DNA of 64,000 bases from Pseudo-nitzschia pungens (Eukaryota > Bacillariophyta > Bacillariophyceae > Bacillariales > Bacillariaceae): positions 35,001 to 99,000 of the forward strand of contig CM074758.1 in the NCBI GenBank assembly GCA_037355855.1, in the 5' to 3' direction. Below the pieces are notes generated by a model that worked only from the letters and a program-made list of their open reading frames with translations, searched no databases and was not told the DNA's origin. The position numbers and the translations under genes were made by a program. How positions within the stretch are numbered: the first letter of the stretch is position 1; every line of letters starts with the position of its first letter. Positions 29,591 through 40,425 of this stretch are shown here, in pieces.

Positions 29591-29841
29591 TTCTGTACCG
29601 GGCGGACGAGGTACAAACGGGTAGTACAGACCGGTCATAGTCGGTACAACCCGGTGGCAGTACCCGTTTGTACCGGTTTGTTCCCGTTTGTACCTGTTTG
29701 TACCCGTTTGTACCTGTTTGTACCGGTTAGTACCCATTTGTACCGGGTTGTACTACCAGGTTGACCGGTTTGTACCGAGTTGACCGGTTTGTACCGGGTT
29801 GACCGGTTTGTACCGGGTTGACCGGTCGGCCCGGTACAGAA

Positions 29842-30066
29842 GATTTTTGAATCTACGTGTTAAATTGTACGATAACATGATACACAATAACATCCACAGT
29901 AATAATCATTGTCATAAACGTTCAATAAGTAACCATTTCCAACTGTTTACCGGTAAATATCAATCACCGTATTAAATTTTCAATACACATTAGAACATTT
30001 AACATGGAGATTCAATATAACACGAATGACCGGGTTAATAGTTCAAAATTTAACACGTAGATTCAA
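29842..30066. repeat. MITE inside the foldback element, copy 2
   Basis: The same 5' end as copy 1 and a matching inverted end TTTAACACGTAGATTCAA at 30049-30066. The interior is diverged but alignable. Confidence 0.7.
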
Positions 30067-30489
30067 CCGACCGGGTACCGGTACAAAACGGGTAGATTTT
30101 TTGCAGTGGAAACCAGTACTGCAAAAAAAACCGGTTCAAACGGGTACAAACGGGTAGAGTTTTTGCAGTAGAAACCAGTACTGCAAAAAAAACCGGTTCA
30201 AACGGGTACAACCGGGTTTTTTTGCAGTTACCATGCACCGTGCGTGTTTTTCTCCCCATGCACGCAATATTGCCCTAGTACTGTTAAATACTGTCAAGCA
30301 TATAGTGCAAAATATCATCTGTTTCATTACCAGATCTGCGTACCGAATTTATCCCCATTTTGGTTTATTACCCTATTAGCGTACCAACCAAAGAATTCCG
30401 ACCCAAAGTACCCCATCTGCGTTCCCTTTGACTTCATTTGTCGTATCTGCGTTCCAGGCGCCTTCAAAAGTGTGGTTTCGACCCATGTC

Positions 30490-30680
30490 CGGTTCCACAG
30501 GCTTGGATCGTAGGATCGTAGGATCGTATGATGGTAGGGGTCGTTGAAAGGAACAAACCACAGGCTTGGATCGTAGGATCGTAGGATCGTTGAAAGGAAC
30601 AAACCACAGGCTTGGATCGTAGGATCGTAGGGGTCGTTGAAAGGAACAAACCACAGGCTTGGATCGTAGGATCGTATGAT
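30490..30680. repeat. Minisatellite CACAGGCTTGGATCGTAGG, second array
   Basis: Four units, same strand as 28250-28385, immediately right of the foldback element. Confidence 0.85.
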
Positions 30681-30689
30681 ACTAGCATA

Positions 30690-31394
30690 CCAAATATCTC
30701 TTAACCAGTTAGAGCCACAGCGCTACAGCGCTCGCTTATCGCTGCAGGGGCTTGGTATCCGGTTATAGTACTTATTGTACACGTTGACCATACCCCGACG
30801 GTAGCAGAAATAGGTAGCATGGTATGGTAAGGTTTACGGTAGCCTACCAAAAAATACGGAGAAGTATCTCGTAATTAGTAGCGCTACAGCGCTACAGCGC
30901 TCGCTTAGTCACTGTCTGGGTCAGGCGTCCGGTTATAGTACAAATCGTACACGATGACCATACCCCGACGGTAGCATAATAGGGTAGCATGGTATGGTAG
31001 CATACCAAATATCTTGTAAACAGCGCTACGCTACAGCGCTACGCTACAGCGCTACGCTACAGCGCTACGCTACAGCGCTACGCTACAGCGCTACGCTACA
31101 GCGCTACGCTACAGCGCTATCGACACGTTGCTGCTTGCTGCTTGCTGTCCCCCCCCTGTATTATCAACGCGTTGCTGCTGCTTGCTGCTTGTTGCTTGCT
31201 GTCCCCCCCCCTGTATTATCGACGCGTTGCTGCTGCTTGCTGCTTGCTGCTTGCTGCTTGCTGTCCCCCCCCCTGAATTATCGACGCTACAGCGCTGAGT
31301 AGCGTTAGCGCTTAATTAATTCAATCGTATGCTTGCGCTAACTCGCTTGCGCTACAGCGCTAGAGCGCTTGCTTATCACTGCAGGGGCTTGGTA
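30690..31394. repeat. Complex repeat block: duplicated 150-bp unit, AGCGCTACGCTAC array, CAGCAAGCAG family
   Basis: Two diverged copies of a unit with CGGTTATAGTAC and GACCATACCCCGACGGTAGC lie at 30720-30850 and 30880-31010. A 13-bp array (CAGCGCTACGCTA) fills 31020-31120. 31125-31290 holds three inverted copies of the CAGCAAGCAG family seen at 15640. The text GCAGGGGCTTGGTATC occurs at 30747 and again at the mariner junction (31381). Confidence 0.8.
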
Positions 31395-32162
31395 TCATTT
31401 TTCGTCTACATGGACCGTGTTGTAAAAGGGGTCGAAGTTCCCAGCTTCGTCAATGTGCGAGAGGGCAAATTGGACTCTCTGGAGCTTGTTTGCGTCCGTC
31501 AGAAGTGGTTTCACCGCACCAGTGAATCTCCGCAACTTTCCCTGGCGGAGGAGACGAATCAGGGTGGTCTTAGGAATACCAGTAGCTTCTGCTACACTCC
31601 GCAAGTCACCTCGGCGGTTAATAGGGACATCCCTCATCCTTTCCAGGACCTCCAAGGGACGGGGATTTCTCCCAGAGTTGCTCCTGTTGTTGGTGACGTC
31701 ACCCCCAGGGTTCTGTTCAGATACCGTCTCCTGGTACCGCTTCCAGATCCTTCTGCAAGTAACAAGGGACACGTTGTGGGCATCAGCAGCAAGCCTGGTA
31801 GCCTTCCTGTTCAGCTTACCCGGCGAGGCTTGATTCTGCACCAGGATCAGTAGTACAGCAAGCCTCTCGCTGTTCGTGAGGTTCCGGTTGGTTCTTCTTT
31901 GGGAGCCTTCCTCGTCGTTGACCGGAGTACCACTGGATCCAACCAACCCACCACTTGTACCACCACTTGTACCACCACTTGCACCACCACTTGCATCGCT
32001 GGAAGTGTCCCCGGTACTCACGTCGGAACTTGAATCAAGGGACGTGTCCATCTCAGTATCAGAGGTGTCTGGATCGGAAAGATCGGATGTTTCGCTCTGC
32101 TCCTCAAGGGACGTGCGCTCGAACGCAAGCAGTAGGGCTTCTAATCCTGTTGCAAATCGCAT
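31395..32162 (-). pseudogene. Mariner-type transposase, N-terminal fragment
   Basis: 255 residues. A Ser/Asp/Gly-rich acidic N-terminus (to about residue 88) is followed by a helix-turn-helix DNA-binding region with RRIWKRYQ and IPKTTLIRLLRQGKLRR. It ends in TVHVDEK, the strand that carries the first Asp of the DDE/D catalytic triad. Normally WF and the remaining catalytic domain follow. Here a stop and the GGTATC repeat block follow at once, so the catalytic core is lost. The protein might still bind element ends, but it cannot transpose. Confidence 0.8.
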
Positions 32163-32227
32163 GGTTGTAGATTGTTGTTATTCAGAGTAGTATGATCTGC
32201 CAAATTATGAGAAGAAAGAAAGAAAGA

Positions 32228-32660
32228 AAGAATGGTTGATTGTCGACACCCGGGGTTGTTGTTGTTCCTCTATTGTTGCTGCTCGGGCGTTGTTGTTGCT
32301 GCTGTTGTTGTTGCCTTGCCTTCTGCCTTGCCTGCTGGCGCCTGCTAGTCCGCGCCATGTTTTCCCAAGCTTGGGGTGTGTACAGCAATACCAAGTTGTA
32401 CAGGTCGGGCCCGGCGTCAATGGAAAGGAGGCGTTGCTGATCGATGGATCGACGGATCGAACGCGCCGCTTTTTTGTTGCCACTCTTGCTGCTGTTGTTG
32501 CTGCTGCCTTGCCTGCTAGCGCCTGGTAGACCGCGCCATGTTTTCCCGAGCTTGGGGTGTGTACAGCAATACCAAGTTGTACAGGTCGGGCCCGGTGTCG
32601 ATGGAAATGAGGTGGATCGAACGCGCCATCTTTTGTCCATCGTCTGTTGTTGATCGTCGT
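32228..32660. repeat. Tandem duplicated low-complexity block in the mariner 5' region
   Basis: Two units (about 32330-32450 and 32510-32640) share CCGCGCCATGTTTTCCC, AGCTTGGGGTGTGTACAGCA and GATCGAACGCGCC, separated by TTGTTGCTGCT runs. A third unit is at 50470-50660. Confidence 0.8.
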
Positions 32661-33555
32661 CATCTTTTCCGTCTGCGCCGTCGTTGCCTTTCCCAGTTGA
32701 TTGTTGTGTAGAGTATTACCTGAGACACTGATCCAGTACTCTATCTACCTGTATTCTTGTGTCGTCCCTGTCATTGCTGCCAACGAAGAGAGGTCCGGAA
32801 GAAGAAATGGCGCTGTAATGAGCAAACACGAATTCGAACGTCGTCGTTTGCCGCCCTTCCCGATCAAAGGCTCTGTCGAGTACCACGTTGGCGTCCGGTT
32901 CCAGTACACTTTCTACTGACTTGGCTACGTGGTCCCTGTCACTGCTCGAGAGAGAGAAGGGTTCAACGTGGTGGAGTTGAGCAAAGGTAGAAGAAGAAGA
33001 GAGGTGCAATGCCCGTGTTCGAGTTGACGAAAGAGGTGCACATGAACTGTAAAGAGAAAAAGCACGTGTATTTGCACGCTGTTTTTTTTTCACTGTGTAA
33101 GAACACACTGCGCGATCGAAAAAAAACTGGCAAAAACTCAGTTTTTAGCGTACGTTGGGTCCCCTGTAGACCAAGACAATGCAAATGGGACACACCACCC
33201 GGGCAATAAAATGGGTCTCTTTGGAACAGAAGTGAAGGTACAAGAACTCTCTTCTTGTTTCTATCACCTATACCTAGACAAAAGTTTAGTGTCTCGGCTA
33301 TTGAAATAACCTTCCCCGAGGTTCAAATGCCAGGTGGAACCCTTTCAACCGGTGAAATCACATTTGCAGGGCGGGACAGTCCCTGTTCAAGTCCCAATGA
33401 AAGGTGGACCAATACCACTGATCTAACTAGTGTCTAACCAGGCATAAGGACGTAGTTGAGGAGAGTTCAACCCAAAAAGAACGAATTGAATTGGTTGAAA
33501 ATTGATCCATAGTCAACCTTGTATGTGCTAGGTGGTCAGTTATTTTGGACCGGAG

Positions 33556-35433
33556 GTAGTACTAGCTACTAGCTAGTAGTAGTAGTACTAGTAGTACTAG
33601 TAGATGCACATGTGCTTTTTGGTGGTGTATTATGCTACCTTTCTGGAATCGCCAATATAGGGGTCTTTGGGTCGTGTGTCTACGCCGTTGGTGTGCGAAG
33701 ACACTTCTCCTGCTCGGAGATCATCGTCCCTCGTTCTTCTTTTTTCTGTGTCGACTTTTCTCTGTCATGATGTTTTGCATCTCACCAAAGGAGAAGAATA
33801 ATTCGTGAGGCGAGAAGAACCAGATTCGAGTGATGTGGGATCCATAGAAAGTCGAAGTGAATAGCCCATTCTGGAATCGTGGAGGGATTCTCCGAAATTC
33901 CATCCAAAACAACCCCACCGTGTCCTTCTGAACGAACCGAAGATTAATTAGTCTTCCAATAAGGGTTCGTTTTGCTCTCCCCAACCAACTCTTGCTTTTT
34001 GGTAATTAAGGATAAAATGGATGCTGGGCATTGGAATCCAGAAGAACGTGCAGTAATCAGCACAACAAAGACTGGTTGCTCTCTATGAGGATACAAGGTG
34101 CTGAGTTTTTCAGGGAGTCTTTCGATTCGAAGGCCCAGGCATGGTAACGTTAAATCTTTGCGAATCAATACCATTTTAAGATCGAGGTCTCAAACGACAT
34201 ATTACATGTTCGAATCCCAAACACCGAACCCCCAAAATTTACTTCTTAATCCAAATACCCAAGAGGCTTATATTGATTGTCAAAAACAATTTGGGTTCGT
34301 TCCTAGATAGTACCTGAATGGAAAGCAGTAGAAAGGTTCGAAGAATGTATGAAGAGTTAGGACTGAAATCTGTGAGAAAGAATAGTCTCTTTTAATGACC
34401 TTTGCCTGGTAACCTTAAGTATGAGGAAAGTTCGAGTTGAAGAGTCGATAATCTCGGATCTCCAGAATAAATCATTTGTTGGACTGTTATTTGGGGCATA
34501 GCTTGATTGAAGATAAGAAACTTGTTTGTTCGAATTTTTGTTTGTACGTACGTACTCTACCTACCGTAAACTGGTACGGTACTGTAAAGTGAGCTTCAAA
34601 ACAAGCAATACCAGTACCAGTAAGGTTAAGACTTACCTGGTACTCTACCGGTACCTGGAACAGTGAATTGACTTCTTAGCTTTTCTTGAAAAGAATTGGC
34701 CTCAGACGCTGAAACAACGATGCCTTTTCACCTTGTGGTGGTCTTTTAAATAAGAAAATACATTGATTGATAATGACAGTTCTAGTGGTACCGTAGTAGT
34801 AGTACTACTACTAGTACTAGATGCTATACGAAACTCCTCGTCGTACTAGTAGTACTAGTAGTACTAGTACTAGTAGTAGTAACTAGTAGTAGTAGTAGTA
34901 GTAGTAAACCTTACTTAATACAGTGATGGTAACAACAAGAAGTTGAGGACCTTCCTGTCCTCCAAAACTTAGCAGTAGTACTCCTACTCATGTTTCGAGA
35001 GTCTGAAAGGAGGTATCGAGTACTACGTGCCCCCCTAGTAGTAGTAGTAGTAAGAAGGATGCCCAGCAGCAAGAAGAAGAGGAGGAAGAACTGCTTTCCT
35101 CCTCATGCCGCTCAATCCTGTACTCCATCTACATCTACTACTAGAAGTTTGTAAGATTGGTTTCTCTTTTTTTTCATGTCTACACAATAAAAAGAAACTT
35201 GTTTCGATTCTGCCTTTTGGATTCGTGTTCGTTTTTTTCTGAATTTTAATGCTGTATTGTATTGTACTACTATTGTTAGTATTCTTGTATTCTTGTTGCT
35301 GCTTATTAGTTATGTATTTACGTTGTACTACTAGTACTACTAGTACTATGCAGTATTCGAGTGTGATTGTGTGCGTTTGACTATAGTACAGGTATTTCCC
35401 TCCCATGGCAGTGCATTCCAATACAATCTTCAA
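33556..35433. other. Intergenic region with TAG/TAC microsatellites
   Basis: No convincing gene in about 1.9 kb. Runs of TAGTAGTACTAC type occur at 33556-33604, 34785-34908 and 35030-35050. The 3' side leads into the end of the DUF6824 gene. Confidence 0.6.
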
Positions 35434-38400
35434 TTACAGCATGCATCCCATCAAGCAATCGGCAATCTCGTCGCGCTCGCATTCATCCTCGTCGTCCCTC
35501 AGGAAAGAATCCATTTCGAATAATTCTCCGACTTCCTTGTTAAGGCGATCATCGTTGGCAATGATGGCCTGGACGAGTTTTTCGTCGTTTGCGATTGAGT
35601 CCTGCAGGCTTTCCTCATGGTACGAAAATGACGAAGAATCTTGCAGTAGGGAATGATCGCCGCCGCACTCGTTGTTGCCGTTGCTGTTATTGTCGAGAGC
35701 GAGGTTGCTGCTGTGGTTGTTTTGTTCGAATTGTTCGCAAGCCAGATCGACGGCGGCGGTCGAGACGGCGATCCGCTCGGCATGAGCGAGAAATTCGCAG
35801 ATGGATTGGTGCTTGTGTGGTTTGCCGCTGGAGGAGGAGGAAAGCTCGTGCTGGGAATGACTGCCGTTTTGGACGTTGCTGAAGAGGCCACCGGTTCCAA
35901 AGGTGGCCATGGCCAGCTTGTTGTGCTTCATGACGTTGCAGCTGTTGGCATTGCCATTGTCGTTGCCGTTTTTGGTGGTGGTGATAGAAGTGGAATCGTG
36001 GACCAGCTTTCGCCTCTTGTGGGCCGCACGAACCATTTTGGTCTGTGGTCGCTCCAGATCATGGGTGCTTTCTGAAGCAACCCCTTGTTGCTGATGCTGA
36101 TGCTGATGCTGATGCTGTTGCGTCTGCTTCTGCGTTCCGTTCTTGCTGCTGCCGCTGCTGCTCTTGGCATTCTTTTTGGCTCGGACCGCCTTGGTGGGTG
36201 CCGGCTGCCGCTTACCGCTCGCCTCGAGCCTACGGATGTGATTGAGTAGGGTCTGTCGGATCTTTTGCATTAGCAAAGGGCTGGTGAGGGGGAGTTCAAC
36301 CCAGCAGCCGTCGGGTGCCGTGACTCCCTCCAGCTGGGTGGCCGTTTCGAGGAACCGGGGAGCCGACGACCCGTTTGTGTGGGGAGTGGCGCCGACAAAT
36401 TCCTGGACGCAGTCCTGAAGGATGGAGTGTTTCTTCTTCCAGGAGAGGGTGGATTGGTAGACGTCGATCTTGCTCTCGAGGAACTCCATGAACTCGAGGT
36501 TTCCCCGCTGGAATCGGTTGACCCCGTTCCAGTACTTGCCGCCCTGCGAAAAGAGGACGTCGTTGGTTCCCGGGCACTCGATGACGATGGGGTGGGGTTT
36601 GGTTTGGTTTTGATGATGTTGTTTGGTTGGAAGTGTCTTGTCGGACCATTCGCGGATCTTGACCCATCCGTTGTGTTCTTTGAGTTTGATGGTCCCGGTG
36701 TGGGTGATTGGAATCTGGTGGGTGGGGATTCCGAAGGGAGCGAGTTCCTTCTTCGTGGCATCGTGGCTGGCATCGTGGTCGTACAGCTTGATGCGAGCAC
36801 TATTGGCCGTGGGGTGTTGCTCGAGAAAGGAGGCCAGGAGGGTTCTACAGACTTGCTGGCGGTTGCTGTTGCTGTTGCTGCTGCTGTTGTTGTTTTTCTT
36901 GTCGTAGGCCAGGTGCACGGCGCTGAATCGAACGGGAATGGAGTGCATGAGATCTCGGTACTCTTCGAGTAAGGAAAGACTGCAGGATGATGCCTTGGCT
37001 TTGGCAGCGGAAGGTGCCTCACTGGGTTCCGGTTCGGGAGTCTCAACTGCACTGGCAGCAACGCTGTCCTGCTCCGAGGACGCGTTGAGAATCAACACGA
37101 AACCCCGTTGCTGGGCATCCACGTCGTCCAGGGCCAGAGCGCACAAGAAGTAGAACATGGCTCGAATTGTGCTGCTGCAAGATGCTGAAGCTGATGTGGA
37201 TGTGGATGTGGATGTGTATGACGATGGCGTTGCCAATGCTAATGGTTCAGATGCAGATTCAGATGATGCAATGGGAACATCTGGGGGCTGCAAGACCACC
37301 ACCCTTCGTCCAGAACGATCCCTCGAGGGCAACACCTGGATGGAACCCAACTTGAGGGCCATCATGTCCGGTAGCGAGTCGAGGCTTCCCTTGCGCTTGC
37401 TGCTTCCGCCCCTGTTGCTCTTGCCGCTCTTGCCATTCTTGCGCTTGGTTTTGTTGTAAATGCCACGCGAGGCCGACTGCGCACCCTTTCCGCCCTTGGT
37501 CTTGACCTTCTTGCCCTTGGCGGAAGCATCGCTGTTGGAAGACTGGGCGAGCTTTTCCTCCCAGTCGAGACAGTCGATCGTGAGGGGTTGCTTCAATCCG
37601 CGGTCTCCATAGTAGCGATGCAAGACGCTCAGGTGCTTCAGAAAACGGACGCAGGCCTTGCGGACGTTCCACAGATCGGCCCGGAGGCAACTGCGCCGCA
37701 ACTCGGACTCGGGATGGGTAGCGTACGGATAGTTGAGAGCCAGGCAGCGCTGATAGGCAGAGGTGAGTGCGGTCTTGGAAGGCGGCGCTACCGCAAGAGA
37801 CGATGGAGAAACAGATGAGGAGGACGATGATAATGATGGCGAAGATGAGGAGGGAGAGGAACCAACTGATTCGGGGGAGAGGGGAGGACTTGCATTGCGA
37901 GCGTTGCTGCTGCTGTTGCTGTGACTCCCAGAACCGCAAACGTCCTCGGCCAGGAGTCGATCGAGTTCGGCCTGGAACTCGCGAAGCGCGATCTCCTGGT
38001 TGGGCTTTTCTACACTTGCACTTGCACTTGGATCAAGGTTTGCTACGTTTGCATCTGGATTCTCTATTGGGCTCCCACAACGATAGCGGTCCACCACATG
38101 GACTCCGTGGACTTCTTCCTGGATTTTGATGCGGTCTGCGTGAGGAATGACTGCCAATCCCTTGGCAATAGATAGCCGGAGTTCGGAAAAGACATCTTCT
38201 TGTTCGTTTTCTTGTGGTGATTGGTTGTTGGTGCCACTGCTCCCCGTACTACTCACGGTACTGCTCTCGGTGCTGCTCCCGGTGCTGCTCTCGGTGCTGC
38301 TCTCGGTGCTGCTCCCGGAGCTCCTCGCGTCCATGGGAATTGTACAGGTGGCTGGCGTTGGTTCATCGTTGAGGCTTTGTGCTTCTGCTTGGGCTTGGGC

Positions 38401-38559
38401 TTGAGAGTCAGTGCTGCTCCCGCTGCTGCTCTGATTACCCTTCTCTTTGTCGTTACCGTTATTGTTATTGATCGTGTGAGCTTTTGTTTCGGTAGGAGTG
38501 TCCGACACCCCCTCGGAAGGAGAAGAGGCTGTGGGTGCGATAGTCTGCTTTGAACTCAT
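35434..38559 (-). CDS. CRAL-TRIO-like and DUF6824 protein
   Basis: 1041 residues from the first ATG at 38559. The N-terminal 280 residues are Ser/Thr-rich and disordered, with tandem GSSTES repeats. Residues about 280-640 read like a Sec14/CRAL-TRIO lipid-binding fold broken by low-complexity inserts: WNVRKACVRFLKHLSVL (N-terminal helix), RDRSGRRVVVLQPPDV, QQRGFVLILNASS, FGIPTHQIPI. Residues about 645-790 match the diatom-expanded DUF6824 pattern: TNDVLFSQGGKYWNGVNRF, ESKIDVYQSTLSWKKKH, DGCWVELPL and a helical RQTLLNHIRRLEA. A basic Gln/His-rich linker and an acidic C-terminus follow. It is probably intracellular, with no signal peptide. Function unknown; the domain calls are from pattern memory. 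Confidence 0.75.
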   Translation of the reverse strand: MSSKQTIAPTASSPSEGVSDTPTETKAHTINNNNGNDKEKGNQSSSGSSTDSQAQAQAEAQSLNDEPTPATCTIPMDARSSGSSTESSTESSTGSSTESSTVSSTGSSGTNNQSPQENEQEDVFSELRLSIAKGLAVIPHADRIKIQEEVHGVHVVDRYRCGSPIENPDANVANLDPSASASVEKPNQEIALREFQAELDRLLAEDVCGSGSHSNSSSNARNASPPLSPESVGSSPSSSSPSLSSSSSSVSPSSLAVAPPSKTALTSAYQRCLALNYPYATHPESELRRSCLRADLWNVRKACVRFLKHLSVLHRYYGDRGLKQPLTIDCLDWEEKLAQSSNSDASAKGKKVKTKGGKGAQSASRGIYNKTKRKNGKSGKSNRGGSSKRKGSLDSLPDMMALKLGSIQVLPSRDRSGRRVVVLQPPDVPIASSESASEPLALATPSSYTSTSTSTSASASCSSTIRAMFYFLCALALDDVDAQQRGFVLILNASSEQDSVAASAVETPEPEPSEAPSAAKAKASSCSLSLLEEYRDLMHSIPVRFSAVHLAYDKKNNNSSSNSNSNRQQVCRTLLASFLEQHPTANSARIKLYDHDASHDATKKELAPFGIPTHQIPITHTGTIKLKEHNGWVKIREWSDKTLPTKQHHQNQTKPHPIVIECPGTNDVLFSQGGKYWNGVNRFQRGNLEFMEFLESKIDVYQSTLSWKKKHSILQDCVQEFVGATPHTNGSSAPRFLETATQLEGVTAPDGCWVELPLTSPLLMQKIRQTLLNHIRRLEASGKRQPAPTKAVRAKKNAKSSSGSSKNGTQKQTQQHQHQHQHQQQGVASESTHDLERPQTKMVRAAHKRRKLVHDSTSITTTKNGNDNGNANSCNVMKHNKLAMATFGTGGLFSNVQNGSHSQHELSSSSSGKPHKHQSICEFLAHAERIAVSTAAVDLACEQFEQNNHSSNLALDNNSNGNNECGGDHSLLQDSSSFSYHEESLQDSIANDEKLVQAIIANDDRLNKEVGELFEMDSFLRDDEDECERDEIADCLMGCML

Positions 38560-40323
38560 GATAGCTTTGTTCAAGTTTTTGGCGAGGAGTGCAATGAAGT
38601 GTAGTTGAGTGGAGTGAAGTGGAGTGGCGTACGTGTTTGTGTTATGTGAAGTTATAGAATTGATTGGTGCGTCTCAGCAAAGGATGTTGAACGCAGTCTC
38701 CAGTTGTATGCACAATTCGAATGGGCGTGGAGCTTGTGTGGATTGATAGGGGATGGGATGGCGTGGAAACAGGAATTGTGTAATTCCTCGAGATTCAATG
38801 CCCGGAAATTGTAGGTATTCGAACTACAATAATTGTTGCTGCTCGTGGTGTGAAACAATTATTGTGATCTCTTTTTGTGATCGATTGATTCTCTCTCCGA
38901 TTCTTTGCGATCAGATGGGATCGAATACAACTGCGTAGAATGCAAAGCACTGATAGAGTAATCGCAATTTTGTGCCGGAATCGGAATCGTCGACTTCTTG
39001 TTGTCCGTTTGCTTCTGATATTGATCCAAGTCCCCGTAACCTTACCAGCTATCTCGTACACGTTTTGAGAAAGCCTTCGGAAGATGCAACCCAGATGGTA
39101 CAGGTTGCTTACGTAATTTTCGGAGGAAAAAGTTTTATGCCGTAGGAAGAATTTGGAAAATATGGCAAGGTTCAAGTATTGTGTGCCAGTATACGAGTGA
39201 CGAGTGGTTCAATTAGCAACATGCTCTTAGAGTTTGATGGAACCTGTGATTTTTCGCAAATTGAAGAAGAATGAGGCTCATACCGAAAACTACTCACCAA
39301 TCGGTGTTTGATAATTAGTATTTTCTCCATGCAACTCCCTTTAATAAATACTCCCCTAAAATGACGAACACTTATAGAATTGAATACTGCAAATATCATG
39401 CTAGTTAGAAGATGTCTTTAATGTATAGTAGTATTATTTACGAACACAAGTAAGTATTATTCCGTAGGAGCAACAAATCACATACTCAAGCGCTACAACA
39501 TTTAACCAATCTTTAGCCACAGCCCACCCGGAAAGAACACAGAAGATCTTGAAGAAGAATACGGACTCGAGAAGAACAACTCTTGGGTTGCGAACCCATA
39601 CGATGGGCTTATACTTTCCCGACACACTCGTATGGTTCGCTAATTTGGATGGGAAGAGGCCCGAAGGCTTGCGTGGCCGGAAATCTTCCGGTAGTTGGAT
39701 TCAAGCCCTATTCAAAGTAACTCCGAGGATCTTTCGGATGGTTTACCACCCAGGGGCCAGACCCGTTACCACGTATTATTATTGATAGCACCGCCACCAC
39801 GCCTATCGAAAATACTTATGCCAATCCTGGAATCCACCTACTTTTTACGGTTTGTGCCTATTGATTATGAATCTGCCAGCCAGGCTTATACAAAAATTCA
39901 GGGATTCCCAGGAATCATATTCTGGTTTTACGACCGTAACTAGCCCTTAGACCAATTTCACGACCACCGGATTTGGAGGCAACCCACTAAATAATAATAA
40001 ATCCAACTGATACACCTTCTTTTTACTTGATTCAGAATCTTTGGCGAATGATTATTGCCTTTCGAAAAAGAGAGGCATACTAGTTTTTTCGTGTTCGTTT
40101 CAGACACTGCATATACCGTACTGTACGGTAGAGAAAGGTTATTCATACGAAGTAGAACCGAACCGTATGTATGAGGTAAGGTTATGAGGACCTCGCTGCT
40201 GAGCAATGGGGACAGAAGATGAATTAAGCCTTACTCGTAGTCGCTCACCGTGCGTAAGATCATGCAGTAACCTTAACCTTACCAGCTACGAAGTAACCTT
40301 ACCTGTTACAGTGCGATTTTTAT
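38560..40323. other. Intergenic region
   Basis: No supported gene. ORFs at 39549-39785 and 39695-39943 have no recognisable motif. Copies of TAACCTTA/TAAGGTTA begin to appear (39038, 40176, 40268, 40292). Confidence 0.5.
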
Positions 40324-40425
40324 TACTACTACAAAATTCTTATCACCTGTCCCCCGGTTCTACCGGTACGTACGACTACTAATTTCTACTAAAACCAGGG
40401 GACAGCTGATAGGAATTCTGTAGTA
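40324..40425. repeat. Hairpin MITE, copy B
   Basis: Left arm TACTACTACAAAATTCTTAT, right arm GACAGCTGATAGGAATTCTG with TAGTA at the end. The loop includes AATTTCTACT, the reverse of the AGAAATTAGT motif in copy D. Confidence 0.85.

Larger units (their letters stand above)
28735..30472. mobile_element. Foldback element with long inverted ends
   Basis: About 28735-29020 and 30229-30472 are inverted repeats of each other, including GGAACGCAGATACGACAAAT and the conserved AGAAAAACACGCACGG. Inside are inverted minisatellites (29017-29115 and 29419-29515, GATAACATGCACG units), CGGGTTCAAA arrays (29124-29226) and GTTTGTACCGGG arrays (29640-29840). No transposase ORF is present. It is probably a non-autonomous DNA transposon of foldback type. 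No target duplication could be fixed. Confidence 0.75.
31395..33555 (-). mobile_element. Mariner-like element, 3' truncated
   Basis: On the minus strand it begins with CTCCGGTCCAAAATAACT at about 33536-33555. That resembles the CTCCGTYCCAAAATA terminus of plant and algal mariner/Stowaway elements. A long non-coding 5' region follows, then the transposase start at 32162, and it breaks off at 31395 at the first catalytic Asp. The 5' region recurs at 50203-51910, and a terminal piece lies at 61955-62037. Confidence 0.65.

Noticed and set aside
32182..32663. Two overlapping 152-codon ORFs with GPTCTTWYCCTHPK repeats.
   Set aside because: They arise from tandem DNA repeats and CTG runs open in several frames.
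33361..33410. CTGTTCAAGTCCC and GGTTCAAATGCC resemble tRNA B boxes (also at 51730).
   Set aside because: No A box or cloverleaf at the right distance; both lie within the duplicated mariner 5' region.
34190..34225. TGTTCGAATCCC, a B-box-like string.
   Set aside because: The upstream 50 bases do not form tRNA arms.
39549..39943. Two overlapping ORFs with some aromatic-rich segments.
   Set aside because: No recognisable domain or start context; not strong enough to call.
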